DNA of 64,000 nt, taken from NCBI GenBank assembly GCA_023974075.1, contig JAMFTG010000565.1:32501-96500 (forward strand). The letters run 5' to 3'. Source of the stretch: Chaenocephalus aceratus. Lineage: Eukaryota > Chordata > Actinopteri > Perciformes > Channichthyidae. Of this stretch, positions 1 to 13,081 are shown one piece after another. The notes below the pieces were generated by a model that did no database searches, was not told the origin of the DNA, and saw nothing but the letters and a program-made list of their open reading frames with translations. Each line of letters starts with the position of its first letter. The stretch's first letter is position 1. The translations under genes and the position numbers were made by a program.

Positions 1-2600
1 GGTGCGGTTGTTCTTGTGTTTGAAGCCTCCCATCATGCGCTCCCACACAAACTGAGAACACACAGGTTAGAGTCAGTGTTACAGAAACATCACCGGCTCG
101 AGCTTCAGCTCAGATCCGTGTCTCTGTGACCCTCTCTGAAGGGAAGGAGTCATCACATACAGGATCCACGTGTCTGTGGTCCTCTCCAGAAGGGAGTCAT
201 CACATACAGAGACTAGTTCCTGAGCAGTGTCCTTCACATGCTGATATCCAGAGAGGGAGTCACACAGTCACAAGATGGAGGAATAGAAAGCAGTATTCAA
301 TGTTTACTTCAGATTAGCTCTACGTCAGAAATGAGCATGCTTGATGTCTCTCTCCATAGAGGCTGAGTCATCATGTTCATCACACAGCTATCATCTGCCT
401 TCACAGCTACAGTTTATACCCTTGTTAGCATGCTACTCTCAGGTTGGAGGACACTCGGTGTCTTCCCACAGTCAGTGTAAAAGCTTCCGTGTGTGCAGCA
501 GGTAGATCTCTCTCTCACCTGAGGGTTGGCAGCCTGGTCCATGATCTTCAGCAGCAGCGCCTGGTCCTGCTCCCTCACCTGATCTTTAGCGTCTCCTAAG
601 CGGTCCATGAGGCTCGGCAGGACTGCAGACAAATACACAGATTGGAGACAATTAAGAGTCTCATGTGTGCAAAAGTACATGTGGTGAGAGATAGATAATG
701 TCTCAGGTGCAGCTCACCTGTGCCGACCTGCGTCCTGAACCTCTCCTGCAGTCTGCTGACCAGCGCCGACAGGATGTCCATCCCCAGCAGAACCACCTGG
801 CACGCAAACACCAACAACAACAAGAGAAACACCAATAACAATAAGAGACATTACACAAACATGCTGATAAAATGCATCCAAATCCAACATAGACAGCACA
901 AGACGGTATATACGGTAATATACACAATTACATTATATTTAATTTTTTGCTTCAATAATTGCATCAATTGTTTTACTTTAATTTGTGTTTGTATAAACAT
1001 TTATTATATTTTCTTTATGCCACATTTTAACCTAAGCTTGTTATATTTAATATAAAACATTTTATTCTATTTTATTTTATTAGTTATATTTAATTTTACA
1101 CCTAAATGCATCACCTGTCTCAAATCCAAACTGAGTATTCAGATTCTGAAAGAAGACCAATGGATTTGAATGGGGACCTGCAAAGCATCATGGGTAATAA
1201 TTCTAAACCAAGATAATACGTAAAAAAACTACAAAATAATCAGAATTCACAGGTTTTTTGATACAACCCCAACATATAAGCACGTGAGCTTTCATTCTAC
1301 GAAGTGAAAACATGTGCTATCTTACACCACGAGTGAAGGTGGTGTTGACATTTAGTAAGTAGCTTCGAATCACAGCAGCATCAACTCTCCTTGTCCTGGG
1401 GTGGGACGGGAGGCTCAATGAACGCATCGTGAGAGCCTCCCTGCTTACACCATATCAACACTCTCGCATCACCCGGGCCTCGCGCTCGGGCTGCGGTGCA
1501 ATTTTTGGAACATCTCTAAATCATTTTAGAGACACGAAGATGTGTAAAAGCGATGGCGCCCTCTGCAGGATCTGAGCGGCATTACACCAGCGGGCTGCTA
1601 ACGACCACGCGGTTTCAAACAGAGGGACAACTTAATAATAATAATAATAATAATACATTTATTTTGGGGGCGCCTTTCAAAACACCCAAGGACACCTTAC
1701 AGCATCGGATAGGGTAATAACTTCATAATTAACTACGTCTGAAAGCAGAAGTCTAGGGCAAATAATTGCAAGTCTCTTCAGTGCGTATGTCCCAAAATGA
1801 TTTAAAAAGAAAAGCCACATTCTGGAGAAAAAAGAAATAGAAGTGACATTTTGAAATAAAAATCTAATTCTGAGAAAAAGGAATTCTTTGAAAAAATGCA
1901 TATTTTGAAGAAAAAAAGTCATATTTGAGATGCATTGTGGGACATGTAGTTTATGGGCAACGTGCTTCTGTAGTATGTAACCGTATAATAAACATATTAT
2001 ATTCTTTGCACGCTCTTGTGGGGCCACAGAAAATGAAGTCGCGGGCCGAATGTAGCCTTGAGTTTGACACCCCTGCCTTACAGGGTTACAGATTTACAAT
2101 TTACATTTACAATTATACTTTACAAATTAAAACAGTCGATTTAGTGAAGTATTAGTAAGTATATATATATAAGTACTTGCGTTCATAATTAGGAGAGAAG
2201 TCGATTATAAAAGGTGTTAATACTGGATGCTACATGTACAAAGGGAAGGGTTAGATGTTGACTCAACTACAGTTCGCTTTCAGACATCATGTCCATAGCA
2301 GGGAAATGCAACAACGACAACTTTTGGAGGCCATATTTCTGTAGTACTTTTACTTTAAATATATGTTATCGATAATACTTCTGTACCTATAGGTAAAGGA
2401 TCTGCATTATTCTTCCACCATGCACACCGCACCACAACGCACGACGCTTCTCTGCAGGTAAATCAGTCATTACAATTGATCACGGACATTTACAACGTCC
2501 TTAAGAAAAGGAGAATACACGGTTTGGACACCGCCATTAAACTGCATCTATCAATAGCTGATAAATAACGCCTGTCTGCTCGCTGCCCTCGATCAATAAC

Positions 2601-2657
<57 letters not shown>

Positions 2658-2753
2658 AAGGTTTTACTACCACACTGAAACTGGGCTAATGGTGCGGGTA
2701 AATTAAGCCGCTGACACCCTCGCCTGGGAGCCTCGGCCCCATTACACCACAGG

Positions 2754-2810
<57 letters not shown>

Positions 2811-4860
2811 TAATATTTACTGCAAAATGCATTAGATTTCTCCACATGGCACTATTTTAATTGATATACATGCTTGCTATGGGCTGCGACTTCTTATGTT
2901 TTTCATATTTGATCAACCTTGTAATCCACATGACAGTTGGTACTTTATCATTTCTCCAAGATAAGTGAAATAGGAAGTGATTTCATTTGGATAAAATGCG
3001 ACTAATGGCAAGTTAAAGTGATTACAGGCACGTCCTGCAGCCTGCTGACAGACGTGCAGAATATATATCATATATATAATATATATAATATATATACAGG
3101 CTCCTGCAGAATACATATATTATTTACGGCAGATATAGGTTATTCTCTCAGCATAAAGGACTCCCCGAGGACACTTTGTCCCTGAGGACACTTTGTCCCC
3201 GACACCTGCAGGAATCCGCGCTTTAACCCTTTAATATCCGTCCTGCACAACATAATGAACCTTTAGAGGCAGCTAGTCGATGTCTTATATCTCAAAGGAA
3301 GTGAGGTTTGAGGCTGAACTGGAATTTCCTACATCGAAAAGTCACCTGAACGCCTCACAGTTATTATAGTTATGTCTCACAGATACTGCTGATTGGTAAT
3401 AAGCATTAGTGACAGGTTCATCAGCCAATCAGATGCTGATGTTCAATGACAGCGTCCTGAGCTAAACTTCTGTCATGAGCGTCCTTCGTAGCATCGGCTT
3501 TATTTACAAGTGACGCCTCACTTTAGAGCGGCGTGAGAGTGCACGATGACACGAGTCTAATAATAGATTACTTCATTGATCAATGTTGGGACACGCCGTC
3601 TGCTTTTAACCCTCATCCAGCTGACTGTGGACCAGCTGTTGGGATCTTTCTCTACGTGGCCCTCGTGGACACCGTCTGGACCCCTGCTCTACGTGGCCCT
3701 CGTGGACACCGTCTGGACCCCTGCTCTACGTGGCCCTCATGGACACCGTCTGGACCCCTGCTCTACGTGGCCCTCGTGGACACCGTCTGGACCCCTGCTC
3801 TACGTGGCCCTCGTGGACACCGTCTGGACCCCTGCTCTACGTGGCCCTCATGGACACCGTCTGGACCCCTGCTCTACGTCACCTTGAAGTTGCTGGAGTT
3901 GACCCAGGAGCTGGCCACAGCGTCCACCACGCGGTCCACGAGGCTCTGGTCCCGCTCCAGGTCGGGGCTCCTCTGCTCCGACAGGATGACCTCTGTGACC
4001 TCGGGGCCGACCTTGACCCTGACTCCCAGGTCCTTCTGCAGCAGCTGCTCCAGCAGAGCCTCCATCTGCACCTCCTCCGTCATCTCTCTGAGGAACAAAC
4101 CATACAGCCTCATTTAGAATCCTCCAGCCCGGGGGTCTCGTGTCTGACCCCAGTCTGCCCGGGTGAGGATTTCAGCAGGGGACTCTCACATGTTGCAGGT
4201 CCTGGGTCAGCTGCAGATCTTCACTCTTCGCTCGTCATCCTCCTGCGTTCAACAGGAAACAGGTGAAGAGTCTAACAGGTGACTTTAAAGTAACTCTGAG
4301 ACGTGTCGCTCGGCAGAAAGACAGCTTGACCCTGATTTATTGAACATGCTGCGTTTCTTTTCATTCATGTGTTTCACAGCATTTGTTATCATGGGTCTGC
4401 ACTTAAAAACATCTTATCGTTATGTAGTTTCTCTTGTGTATTGAGATAGAGGTAATCCTAGTGAGTATTCAGGGTTTTTGGGGTAGTTTTTCTTACTTTT
4501 TCTCTTCTTTCCTGCGTCTTAGTCAAACCACACACCCAGCTATCCTCCTGCTCGTGTCTGATGCTCTGATTTTAATGTGAAAACCCCTCATGTAGCAGCT
4601 TTAGCTTCCTCTGCTAGCTCCCTGTTAGCCAGCCTCCAATGAAAACACAGAGTGTGATCAAAGTGATAGCCGCCGCCGCCATCAGAGAGCAGCTCCGCCA
4701 CAAAGCAACCAATCAGCAGCCGTTCCTATCACTCATGAGTCATCGATCCAGAGAGCCACTCACCGGATGATCCCAGGGAAAGATCCGAAAAGGAGACGCT
4801 TCCTCCGGCCACAAAGTACCGTTACTCGCCGGCAATAACTCACTTTCTTCCGGGCACTTT
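1..4860 (-). CDS. clasp1: CLASP1-type microtubule plus-end protein, 5' part (partial)
   Basis: CLIP-associating proteins bind tubulin through TOG domains and suppress catastrophe at microtubule plus ends. Exons on the minus strand: non-coding first exon from about 4860 down to 4764 (donor GTGAGT), then coding 4087-3883 (ATG at 4083-4081, just inside an acceptor), 796-718, 622-519 and 51-1, continuing beyond the left edge. All junctions are GT-AG and the phases join. The peptide is TOG1: LLEQLLQKDLG, SSWVNSSNFK, VVLLGMDILSALVSRLQ, DRLGDAKDQVREQDQ, then a GGFKHKNN block. From memory this fits vertebrate CLASP1 better than CLASP2. The antisense U4atac-like RNA in the third intron matches the human arrangement, where RNU4ATAC lies inside CLASP1. 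An in-frame ATG further 5' (near 4113) is discounted because the acceptor at 4088-4089 removes it. ETS-like CTTCCGG motifs lie near the first exon. Whether it is copy a or b of a fish duplicate cannot be told. Confidence 0.88.
76..475. repeat. Dispersed repeat shared by clasp1 and pde9 introns
   Basis: This stretch recurs at about 14205-14655 in a pde9 intron. Shared landmarks are CATCACATACAGAGACTAG, GCAGTGTCCTTCACATGCTG, AGTCACACAGTCACAAGATG and GAGCATGCTTGATGTCTCTC. No coding potential or terminal repeat is visible, so its class is unknown. Confidence 0.6.
1321..1340 (+). promoter_or_regulatory. Possible snRNA proximal sequence element
   Basis: The stretch CTTACACCACGAGTGAAGGT ends about 43 bases before the U4atac-like RNA, close to where SNAPc-binding PSEs sit in Pol II snRNA genes, and has the loose TCACC...AAAG shape. 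Position and weak resemblance only. A possible 3' box lies at about 1513-1535 but is too degenerate to call. Confidence 0.35.
1383..1513 (+). ncRNA. rnu4atac: U4atac-like minor spliceosomal snRNA
   Basis: U4atac pairs with U6atac in the minor (U12-type) spliceosome. The start resembles the known U4atac 5' end (AAC..TCCTT..CTGGGG). The 5' stem-loop is present: GGGAGGCU at 1407-1414 pairs perfectly with AGCCUCCC at 1434-1441, enclosing a CAATGA...GTGAG kink-turn like the binding site for the 15.5K protein and a small ACG/CGT hairpin. The Sm-site end GGTGCAATTTTTGGAA (1495-1510) matches the human RNA as I recall it. Length, about 131 nt, equals the human 130-131. It lies antisense in an intron of clasp1, as in human. 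Stem bases differ from human but still pair, which argues for a working gene rather than a pseudogene. The exact 3' end is approximate. Confidence 0.85.
1620..2090. repeat. Transposon remnants with (TAA)n
   Basis: A short (TAA)n run leads into TTTATTTTGGGGGCGCCTTTC, a type of 3' tail common to fish retroposons. Further on, GCCTTGAGTTTGACACCCCTG near 2059 resembles the end of a hAT-like DNA element. Both are degraded and the family assignment is tentative. Nothing coding lies in 1514-3649. Confidence 0.4.
2600..2808. repeat. (CA)n and (GT)n microsatellite pair
   Basis: An uninterrupted (CA)n run at about 2600-2654 and a (GT)n run at about 2757-2808, complementary to each other about 100 bp apart in a clasp1 intron. 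They could form an imperfect hairpin. An (AT)-rich run follows at 3060-3100. Confidence 0.9.
3650..3879. repeat. 37-bp minisatellite abutting a clasp1 splice donor
   Basis: Six nearly perfect 37-bp copies start CTCTACGTGGCCCTCGTGGA (some have CATGGA); a seventh, partial copy runs into the donor of the exon at 3883-4087. Overlapping reading frames through it (WTPSGPLLYVAL and similar) are by-products of the repeat. Confidence 0.93.
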
Positions 4861-5754
4861 GGACCACTTTTACTCCTCCGCACGCGCTGGAAGAACCCCA
4901 AACATCCAGCGAGTGGTCACGCGGTATTCTTGGTGGTTTAAGAGGTTAAAAAGGCCCTTTATTTCCCTGATAAATCCCAGCATGTCGGTGGATAAACTGC
5001 AGTGAGTGACGCGGCAGAAAAGCGACCCCTGGCGGCAGCGCTGCGCTACTGCACCCACTGGAAAATACCCTTTCTTCTTCTCTGGTTTTACTCTAACGCT
5101 GGATGTGCATAGCGCCCCCTGTGGCTGGAGGGCGTAGAGTCATCGTTTTATTTTAAATAAATACTTTATTTTCAACAGATATGTTACACAGGTCCAGTTT
5201 AGTAACTCATACATTAAAAGTAAACAATGTTATAGCAGATTAGGGATGCTAAACGCCCCGGATATCTGATTTAAGAGAATAAATCATTAAAAATAACACA
5301 TTTGAATAGACTTATTCACATTATGTTATAAGTCTCTTTGTTGTCATTTCATGTCTTTTACAGGTCATACTGTGTCTCTTTAAGGTCATAATAATACATT
5401 GTTAAGTCATTACATGTATTTTTGGGGTTGTTTTCCACCTGTTTGTGGTCATTTTACGTCATTTTAAGTAATTGTATGTACCTAAGGGGTCATTTGTGTA
5501 CTTTTTAAGTCACTATGTGTGTCTTTAATGTTGCTTAAGGTCCTTTTGTCTGCATAATGTGTGTTTCTGAGGTCATCATGAGTCTGTTTGGGGTGCTGTT
5601 GAGTGTTTCTGATCATGTTGTGTGTCCTCGTGGCCCCTGAGTGCATGCTGGGTAATGTGTGGGTGCTTCCCTGTCAGCTGCAGGTGCTGCTGCTGCTCTC
5701 TGAAACGTCTCACTCTCATTCCGGAGACCTCTCACTCTCCTCCCTGCAGCCGCG
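4764..5754. promoter_or_regulatory. Head-to-head region between clasp1 and pde9
   Basis: The clasp1 first exon (near 4764-4860) and the pde9 start codon (5755) are divergent and about 0.9 kb apart. The clasp1 side is GC-rich with CTTCCGG/CCGGAAG motifs. The middle (about 5330-5640) is a degenerate repeat of GTCAT...TGTGTCT units. No ORF here looks coding. Shared promoter function is inferred from spacing only. Confidence 0.4.
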
Positions 5755-8700
5755 ATGACAACAACGATCGTCCACTTCCTGGTGAACGGGAGGCCGGAGC
5801 GCGCCGAGTTCAGAGACGACTGCTCCGCCGCAGAGGTCAAAGGTGAGGCTGCTCTTAATGCACATTTAAATACATGTGGTCTGTATTAAAATATGCATTT
5901 AAATCACCTGTTAGAGGAGAATGAGCATCGTGTAGCTGTGGCCTCGAGAGCGTCTGCGCGTGACAGCTCCTCTTCAGACGAGGAACAGCTGAGAGAGACT
6001 GGCAGTAGCTCCTTCTTTCCTTCTTTCCTTCTTTCCTTCTTTCAATCTTTGGATTTGGGTTTTTCTGCACACATCCTTTACTCAAGTAGAAGTACACACA
6101 TCCTTTACTCAGGTAGAAGTACACACATCCTTTACTCAGGTAGAAGTACACACATCCTTTACTCAAGTAGAAGTACACACATCCTTTACTCAGGTAGAAG
6201 TACACACATCCTTTACTCAGGTAGAAGTACACACATCCTTTACTCAAGTAGAAGTACACACATCCTTTACTCAAGTAGAAGTACACACATCCTTTACTCA
6301 AGTAGAAGTACACACATCCTTTACTCAAGTAGAAGTACACACATCCTTTACTCAAGTAGAAGTACACACATCCTTTACTCAAGTAGAAGTACACACATCC
6401 TTTACTCAAGTAGAAGTACACACATCCTTTACTCAGGTAGAAGTACACACATCCTTTACTCAAGTAGAAGTACACACATCCTTTACTCAGGTAGAAGTAC
6501 ACACATCCTTTACTCAGGCAGAAGTACACACGTCCTTTACTCAGGCAGAAGTACACACGTCCTTTACTCAAGTAGAAGTACACACATCTTTTACTCAAGT
6601 AGAAGTACATGCATCCTTTACTCAGGTAGAAGTACACACAACCTTTACTCAAGTAGAAGTACACACATCAAGTAGAAGTACACACATCCTTTACTCAAGT
6701 AGAAGTACACACATCCTTTAGTCAGGTAGAAGTACACACATCCTTTACTCAAGTAGAAGTACACACACCCTTTACTCAGGTAGAAGTACACACATCCTTT
6801 ACTCAAGTAGAAGTACACACATGCTTTACTCAAGTAGAAGTACACACACCCTTTACTCAAGTAGAAGTACACACATCCTTTACTCAAGTAGAAGTACACA
6901 CATCCTTTACTCAAGTAGAAGTACACACATCCTTTACTCAAGTAGAAGTACACACATCCTTTACTCAAGTAGAAGTACACGTCCTTTACTCAAGTAGAAG
7001 TACACGTCCTTTACTCAAGTAGAAGTACACACATCCTTTACTCAAGTAGAAGTACACACATCCTTTACTCAGGTAGAAGTACACGTCCTTTACTCAAGTA
7101 GAAGTACACGTCCTTTACTCAAGTAGAAGTACACACATCCTTTACTCAAGTAGAAGTACACACATCAAGTAGAAGTACACACGTCCTTTAGTCAGGTAGA
7201 AGTACACACATCCTTTACTCAAGTAGAAGTACACACACCCTTTACTCAAGTAGAAGTACACACACCCTTTACTCAGGTAGAAGTACACGTCCTTTACTCA
7301 AGTAGAAGTACACACATCCTTTACTCAAGTAGAAGTACACACATCAAGTAGAAGTACACACGTCCTTTAGTCAGGTAGAAGTACACACATCCTTTACTCA
7401 AGTAGAAGTACACACACCCTTTACTCAAGTAGAAGTACACACACCCTTTACTCAGGTAGAAGTACACGTCCTTTACTCAAGTAGAAGTACAGATAGTCAT
7501 AAGCATAGAACATATTCAGGTATTTATTAACACTAGTTACTTATTATATATAATATATACAGTAGCGTGTATAATTAGTGTGTATAACACATCCTTTACT
7601 CAAGTAGAAGTACACACACCCTTTACTCAGGTAGAAGTACACGTCCTTTACTCAAGTAGAAGTACACACATCCTTTACTCAAGTAGAAGTACACACATCA
7701 AGTAGAAGTATACACACCCTTTACTCAGGTAGAAGTACACACACCCTTTACTCAAGTAGTAGTACACACACCCTTTACTCAGGTAGAAGTACACATCCTT
7801 TACTCAAGTAGAAGTACACCTATCCTTTACTCAAGTAGAAGTACACACATCCTTTACTCAGGTAGAAGTACACATCCTTTACTCAGGTAGAAGTACAAAC
7901 AACCTTTAATGAAGTAGAAGTACACACATCAAGTAGAAGTACACACGTCCTTTACTCAAGTAGAAGTACACACACCCTTTACTCAAGTAGAAGTACACAC
8001 ACCCTTTACTCAGGTAGAAGTACACGTCCTTTACTCAAGTAGAAGTACAAATAGTCATAAGCATAGAACATATTCAGGTATTTATTAACACTAGTTACTT
8101 ATTATATATAATATATACAGTAGCGTGTATAATTAGTGTGTATAACACATCCTTTACTCAAGTAGAAGTACACACACCCTTTACTCAAGTAGAAGTACAC
8201 ACATCAAGTAGAAGTATACACACCCTTTACTCAGGTAGAAGTACACACACCCTTTACTCAAGTAGTAGTACACACACCCTTTACTCAGGTAGAAGTACAC
8301 ATCCTTTACTCAAGTAGAAGTACACCTATCCTTTACTCAAGTAGAAGTACACACATCCTTTACTCAGGTAGAAGTACACATCCTTTACTCAGGTAGAAGT
8401 ACAAACAACCTTTAATGAAGTAGAAGTACACACATCAAGTAGAAGTACACACGTCCTTTACTCAAGTAGAAGTACACACACCCTTTACTCAAGTAGAAGT
8501 ACACACACCCTTTACTCAGGTAGAAGTACACGTCCTTTACTCAAGTAGAAGTACAAATAGTCATAAGCATAGAACATATTCAGGTATTTATTAACACTAG
8601 TTACTTATTATATATAATATATACAGTACCGTGTATAATTAGTGTGTCTGACTTGATGATTACACTGTTGCAGTTCCTGACTGTGGCCACAAGAGGGCGC

Positions 8701-9714
8701 CAGAGCTCCATCTCTGAACCATAGACTGCTTTGATAACAGACTTTGTTTCACCGTAGCTACATAATTAAACCCAGATCTCTGGTAAAAGTAGAAGTACTG
8801 ACTCTTCACTCAAGTAAAAGTAAATTAGTATTTGTACTCCACTATTTCCCTCCTCTGGTTGTAAATGTTGTAGAAGTACACACATCCTTTTGTCAGGTAG
8901 AAGTACACACATCCTTTACTCAAGTAGAAGTACACACGTCCTTTACTCAGGTAGAAGTACACACACCCTTTACTCAAGTAGAAGTACACACGTCCTTTAG
9001 TCAGGTAGAAGTACACACGTCCTTTACTCAAGTAGAAGTACAGATAGTCATAAGCATAGAACATATTCAGGTATTTATTAACACTAGTTACTTATTATAT
9101 ATAATATAGACAGTAGCGTGTATCAGCCGCGTAGCTGTGGGTGGGCCCGGGTGGGCACATGCACGTCTGGCCCACCCACAGCCAATCAGCACTTCATAGC
9201 GCAGAGCCGGGAAGCCCAGAAGGAAGTGCCACAAACTGCAGTTCATCTAGTGGCCGACAGGGGATGGATGCAGAAAGGAGCCATTCCCATAGACCCCCAT
9301 GTTAAAATGCCCAACTTTACAGCAGATAAACATGTTTCTAGCCTGGATCCAATAAAACGTATTCTGGATATAGTTAGATTCCACCTTCATGACAATGGAA
9401 TAGGGAGTGCATTTTTTTACCGTGAGTTTTTATAGTAAGTAAAGTAACTTTTGCCGTGAGTGAATGAAAGTATTATTTCTTCTTGAGGTCTGCAGTTTAG
9501 CGTGCACACATTTGCTGAATATGAAAACACTCAGTGTGTGCCCACTGTGCGACTGTCAAGGATAAACAACCTGTGCCCCGATATATGTTGTATGTATTAT
9601 CGCTACACAAACATTACATTGCAGTTTAAGTGTCGCCAACTCCGTTTAAGAGATCTATCCCCGTCTGTGTGCGAGGGGGCGGGGGCAGTTTACACACACG
9701 CAGCTGCTACATGC

Positions 9715-9757
<43 letters not shown>

Positions 9758-12700
9758 GAGATGGCGGAGAGAACGCGCTGCGAGCTGTGGTTAAACTATA
9801 GCCGTGTCGATGGGGACAATACTCGTTACCAAAAGTGGAATAAGAGTTTAGCATGTGAGGACGGTAACACGAGCAATGTGTCTAAACATTTAGCAAAAGT
9901 GCTCCACATCCAGACGGAGGAATGCACCGGGTTCCACCGTCTCTCCAGCAGCTCTGCAGCCCCGTCCACGAGTAACGTTTCCACGTCAGGTGTTCTGTAT
10001 GCTAGCAGCAACACACGGAGTTAACTACATGATACAAACATGGGTAATGATTAGAGGAAACTGAGATATTTAGTTAGTTAAAGTTTCAGCTATTCTGTTT
10101 CCAGTTCTGTCATCAGATTATTTAATACGATTTGTTAAAACATTGTTGTTTCTTTTGATGTGAAATATTATGTATTTAATTTAAATAAAAAGCAATGTTA
10201 GTTTTGTTCACAATTTGTTTAGTTAGTTTACCTTATTTTTTTCTCCAAAAGAACCGATAAAAGTAATGTTAAAGGACCGGATCGATAAGACATAGACATA
10301 CTTTATTGTCATTTCAACGAGACACAGAGTGTACTATTAAAACGAAATGTCGTTGTACTGGCTTACAGGAACAGGACAATATAACAACTTGCTAAAATTG
10401 TACATATAAATAAATAATAGTGACGTGGTGCTGATACAATTAAAGATAAAGTGTGCGTTTAAAATATAAAGACTTACTATACATATAAATAAAATAGACA
10501 TACTATAACAAATATGTGCCCTTTACACAGCGTAATGTAATCTTTATGTTACTGGTCTGCTTGCTGATCAGCAGTCTGATGGCTTGGGGGAAAAAGCTAT
10601 TGCAGAATCTGCTGTTCTGCTCTTAATGCTGCGGAGCCTCTTGCCGGAGGGCAGCAGGGAGAACAGAGCGGTGAGGACGAGTGGGGTCTTTAAAATGTTC
10701 TGGGCTTTTGTCAGGCAGCGTTTGTGAGCGGTGTCTCTGATGAGAGGGAGAGAAACTCCGATGATCTTCTCTGCTGTCCTGACCACTCTCTGCAAAGACT
10801 TCCAGTCTTTGTGTTGCAGTCTCTCGACCAGATGGAGATGCCGCTGGTCAGCACGCTCTCTAGGTTCCTCTGTAGAACGTGGGAGGATGGGAGGGGGAGC
10901 TGTGCAGGAAGTGTAGGCGCTGCTGTGCCTTCTTAAATAGTGATGTAGTGTGTGTGGACCAGGTCAGACTGCTTGTGATGTTTACCCCCAGGAACTTGGT
11001 GCTGGCTGTAGTCTTCACTGCTGTGCCGTTGATGTGGAGTGGTGGGTGACGGTGCTTTTTGTTCCTGAAGTCGACAATGATCTCTTTTGTTTTATCGACA
11101 TTCAGGATCAGGTTGTTGGTGTTACACCGGCCTGTCAGATGTTTCACCTCCTCCCTGTAGGCCTGTTCCTTGTTGTCCCTGATGAGTCCCACCACTGCTG
11201 TATCGTCCGCGTACTTTATGATGTGGTTGTTACTGAACCTGGAGCATAAGCATAAGCGCTATCCATAAAAGTAGTAGTACCGTTAAAGCCTTAACGATAC
11301 CCATCCCTATGTGGATGTCAGTTCTACACACATTCTGAGGCCGCCGTGCCTATGTTTTTTGTTTTCACTGCTAATTTATGCTTATGTTCTATTAGTGCAT
11401 TAAAAAATCATTAATGAAGTTTCAGCTCAGACCCCACGCTTAATATGTCTCCCCCTGGCCCACCTACATTTCTCCAGGCCCACCCACACAATAATTCCTG
11501 GCTACGCCACTGGCGTGTATAATTAGTGTGTCTAACTTGATGATTACACTGTTGCAGTTCCTGACTGTGGCCACAAGAGGGCGCCATAGCTCCATCTCTG
11601 AACCATAGACTGCTTTGATAACTGACTTTGTTTCACCGTAGCTACATAATTAAACACAGATCTCTGGTAAAAGTAGAAGTACTGACTCTTCACTCAAGTA
11701 AAAGTAAATTAGTATTTGTACTCCACTATTTCCCTCCTCTGGTTGTAAATGTTGTAGAAGTACACACATCAAGTAGAAGTACACACACCCTTTAGTCAGG
11801 TAGAAGTACACACATCCTTTACTCAAGTAGAAGTACACACACCCTTTACTCAGGTAGAAGTACACACATCCTTTACTCAGGTAGAAGTACACACATCCTT
11901 TACTCAGGTAGAAGTACACATCCTTTACTCAAGTAGAAGTACACACATCCTTTACTCAAGTAGAAGTACACACATCCTTACTCAAGTTGAAGTACACATC
12001 CTTTACTCAGGTAGAAGTACACATCCTTTACTCAAGTAGAAGTACACACATCCTTTACCCAAGTAGAAGTACACGTCCTTTACTCAAGTAGAAGTACAGA
12101 TAGTCATAAGCATAGAACATATTCAGGTATTTATTAACACTAGTTACTTATTATATATAATATGATGATTACACTGTTGCAGTTCCTGACTGTGGCCACA
12201 AGAGGGCGCCATAGCTCCATCTCTGAACCATAGACTGCTTTGATAACTGACTTTGTTTCACCGTAGCTACATAATTAAAAGTAGAAGTACTGACTCTTCA
12301 CTCAAGTAAAAGTAAATTAGTATTTGTACTCCACGATTTCCCTCCTCTGGTTGTAAATGTTGTTGTTGTTTACGTGTTTCCTCAGCGTTGTTCTGGGCGG
12401 CGGCAGAGGCGTCTCCTCGTCACGTCTTGAAGATGTTCGCCTCTGACGGACGCCGGATGAACATTTCGCCCAAAATGCAGGCCAACGACCCGGAGAGCGT
12501 GTACCGCCTGGAGCTGGTGGCTGCCGATCAGAGCCGTGAGTCACTGGGAGGAAAACATCCCATAATATTAACTGGCCATCAAAGAATAACTTTTAAACGC
12601 CTCCATTGGACTCCTTTGTTCACTCCCGGAACATTGTGACATCACTATGGAATGCTAGCGCTCCTATTGGCTAGTGTGATATTAATTGGTGTTTTTCTGC

Positions 12701-12886
12701 AGGTGTGGGGATGCTACAGGAGCTGGACTCCATGGAGGACAGGTGTGTGTCATGTGATTCATTCAAAGTGTGTGTGTGTGTGTGTGAGAGAAAGGACTCA
12801 CCTTGTTTCCTGTGTGTGTGAGAAAGGACTCACCTTGTTTCCTGTGTGTGTGTATGAGAAAGGACTCACCTTGTTTCCTGTGTGTA

Positions 12887-12924
<38 letters not shown>

Positions 12925-13037
12925 CAGGCTGCAGCATCTGGAGAGCAGAGTGATGGAGGAGGTGGGGGGGGAGCTCCTCTGCGATCTGAAGAAGCAGGTG
13001 GAGTCCTTCAAGAAGAAGCTGGAGGTCCGAAGCTTTT

Positions 13038-13081
<44 letters not shown>

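Noticed and set aside
5855..6980. Long minus- and plus-strand frames of 9-residue repeats ([18 protein letters not shown])
   Set aside because: They are translations of a 27-bp minisatellite, open on both strands only because the period is a multiple of three.
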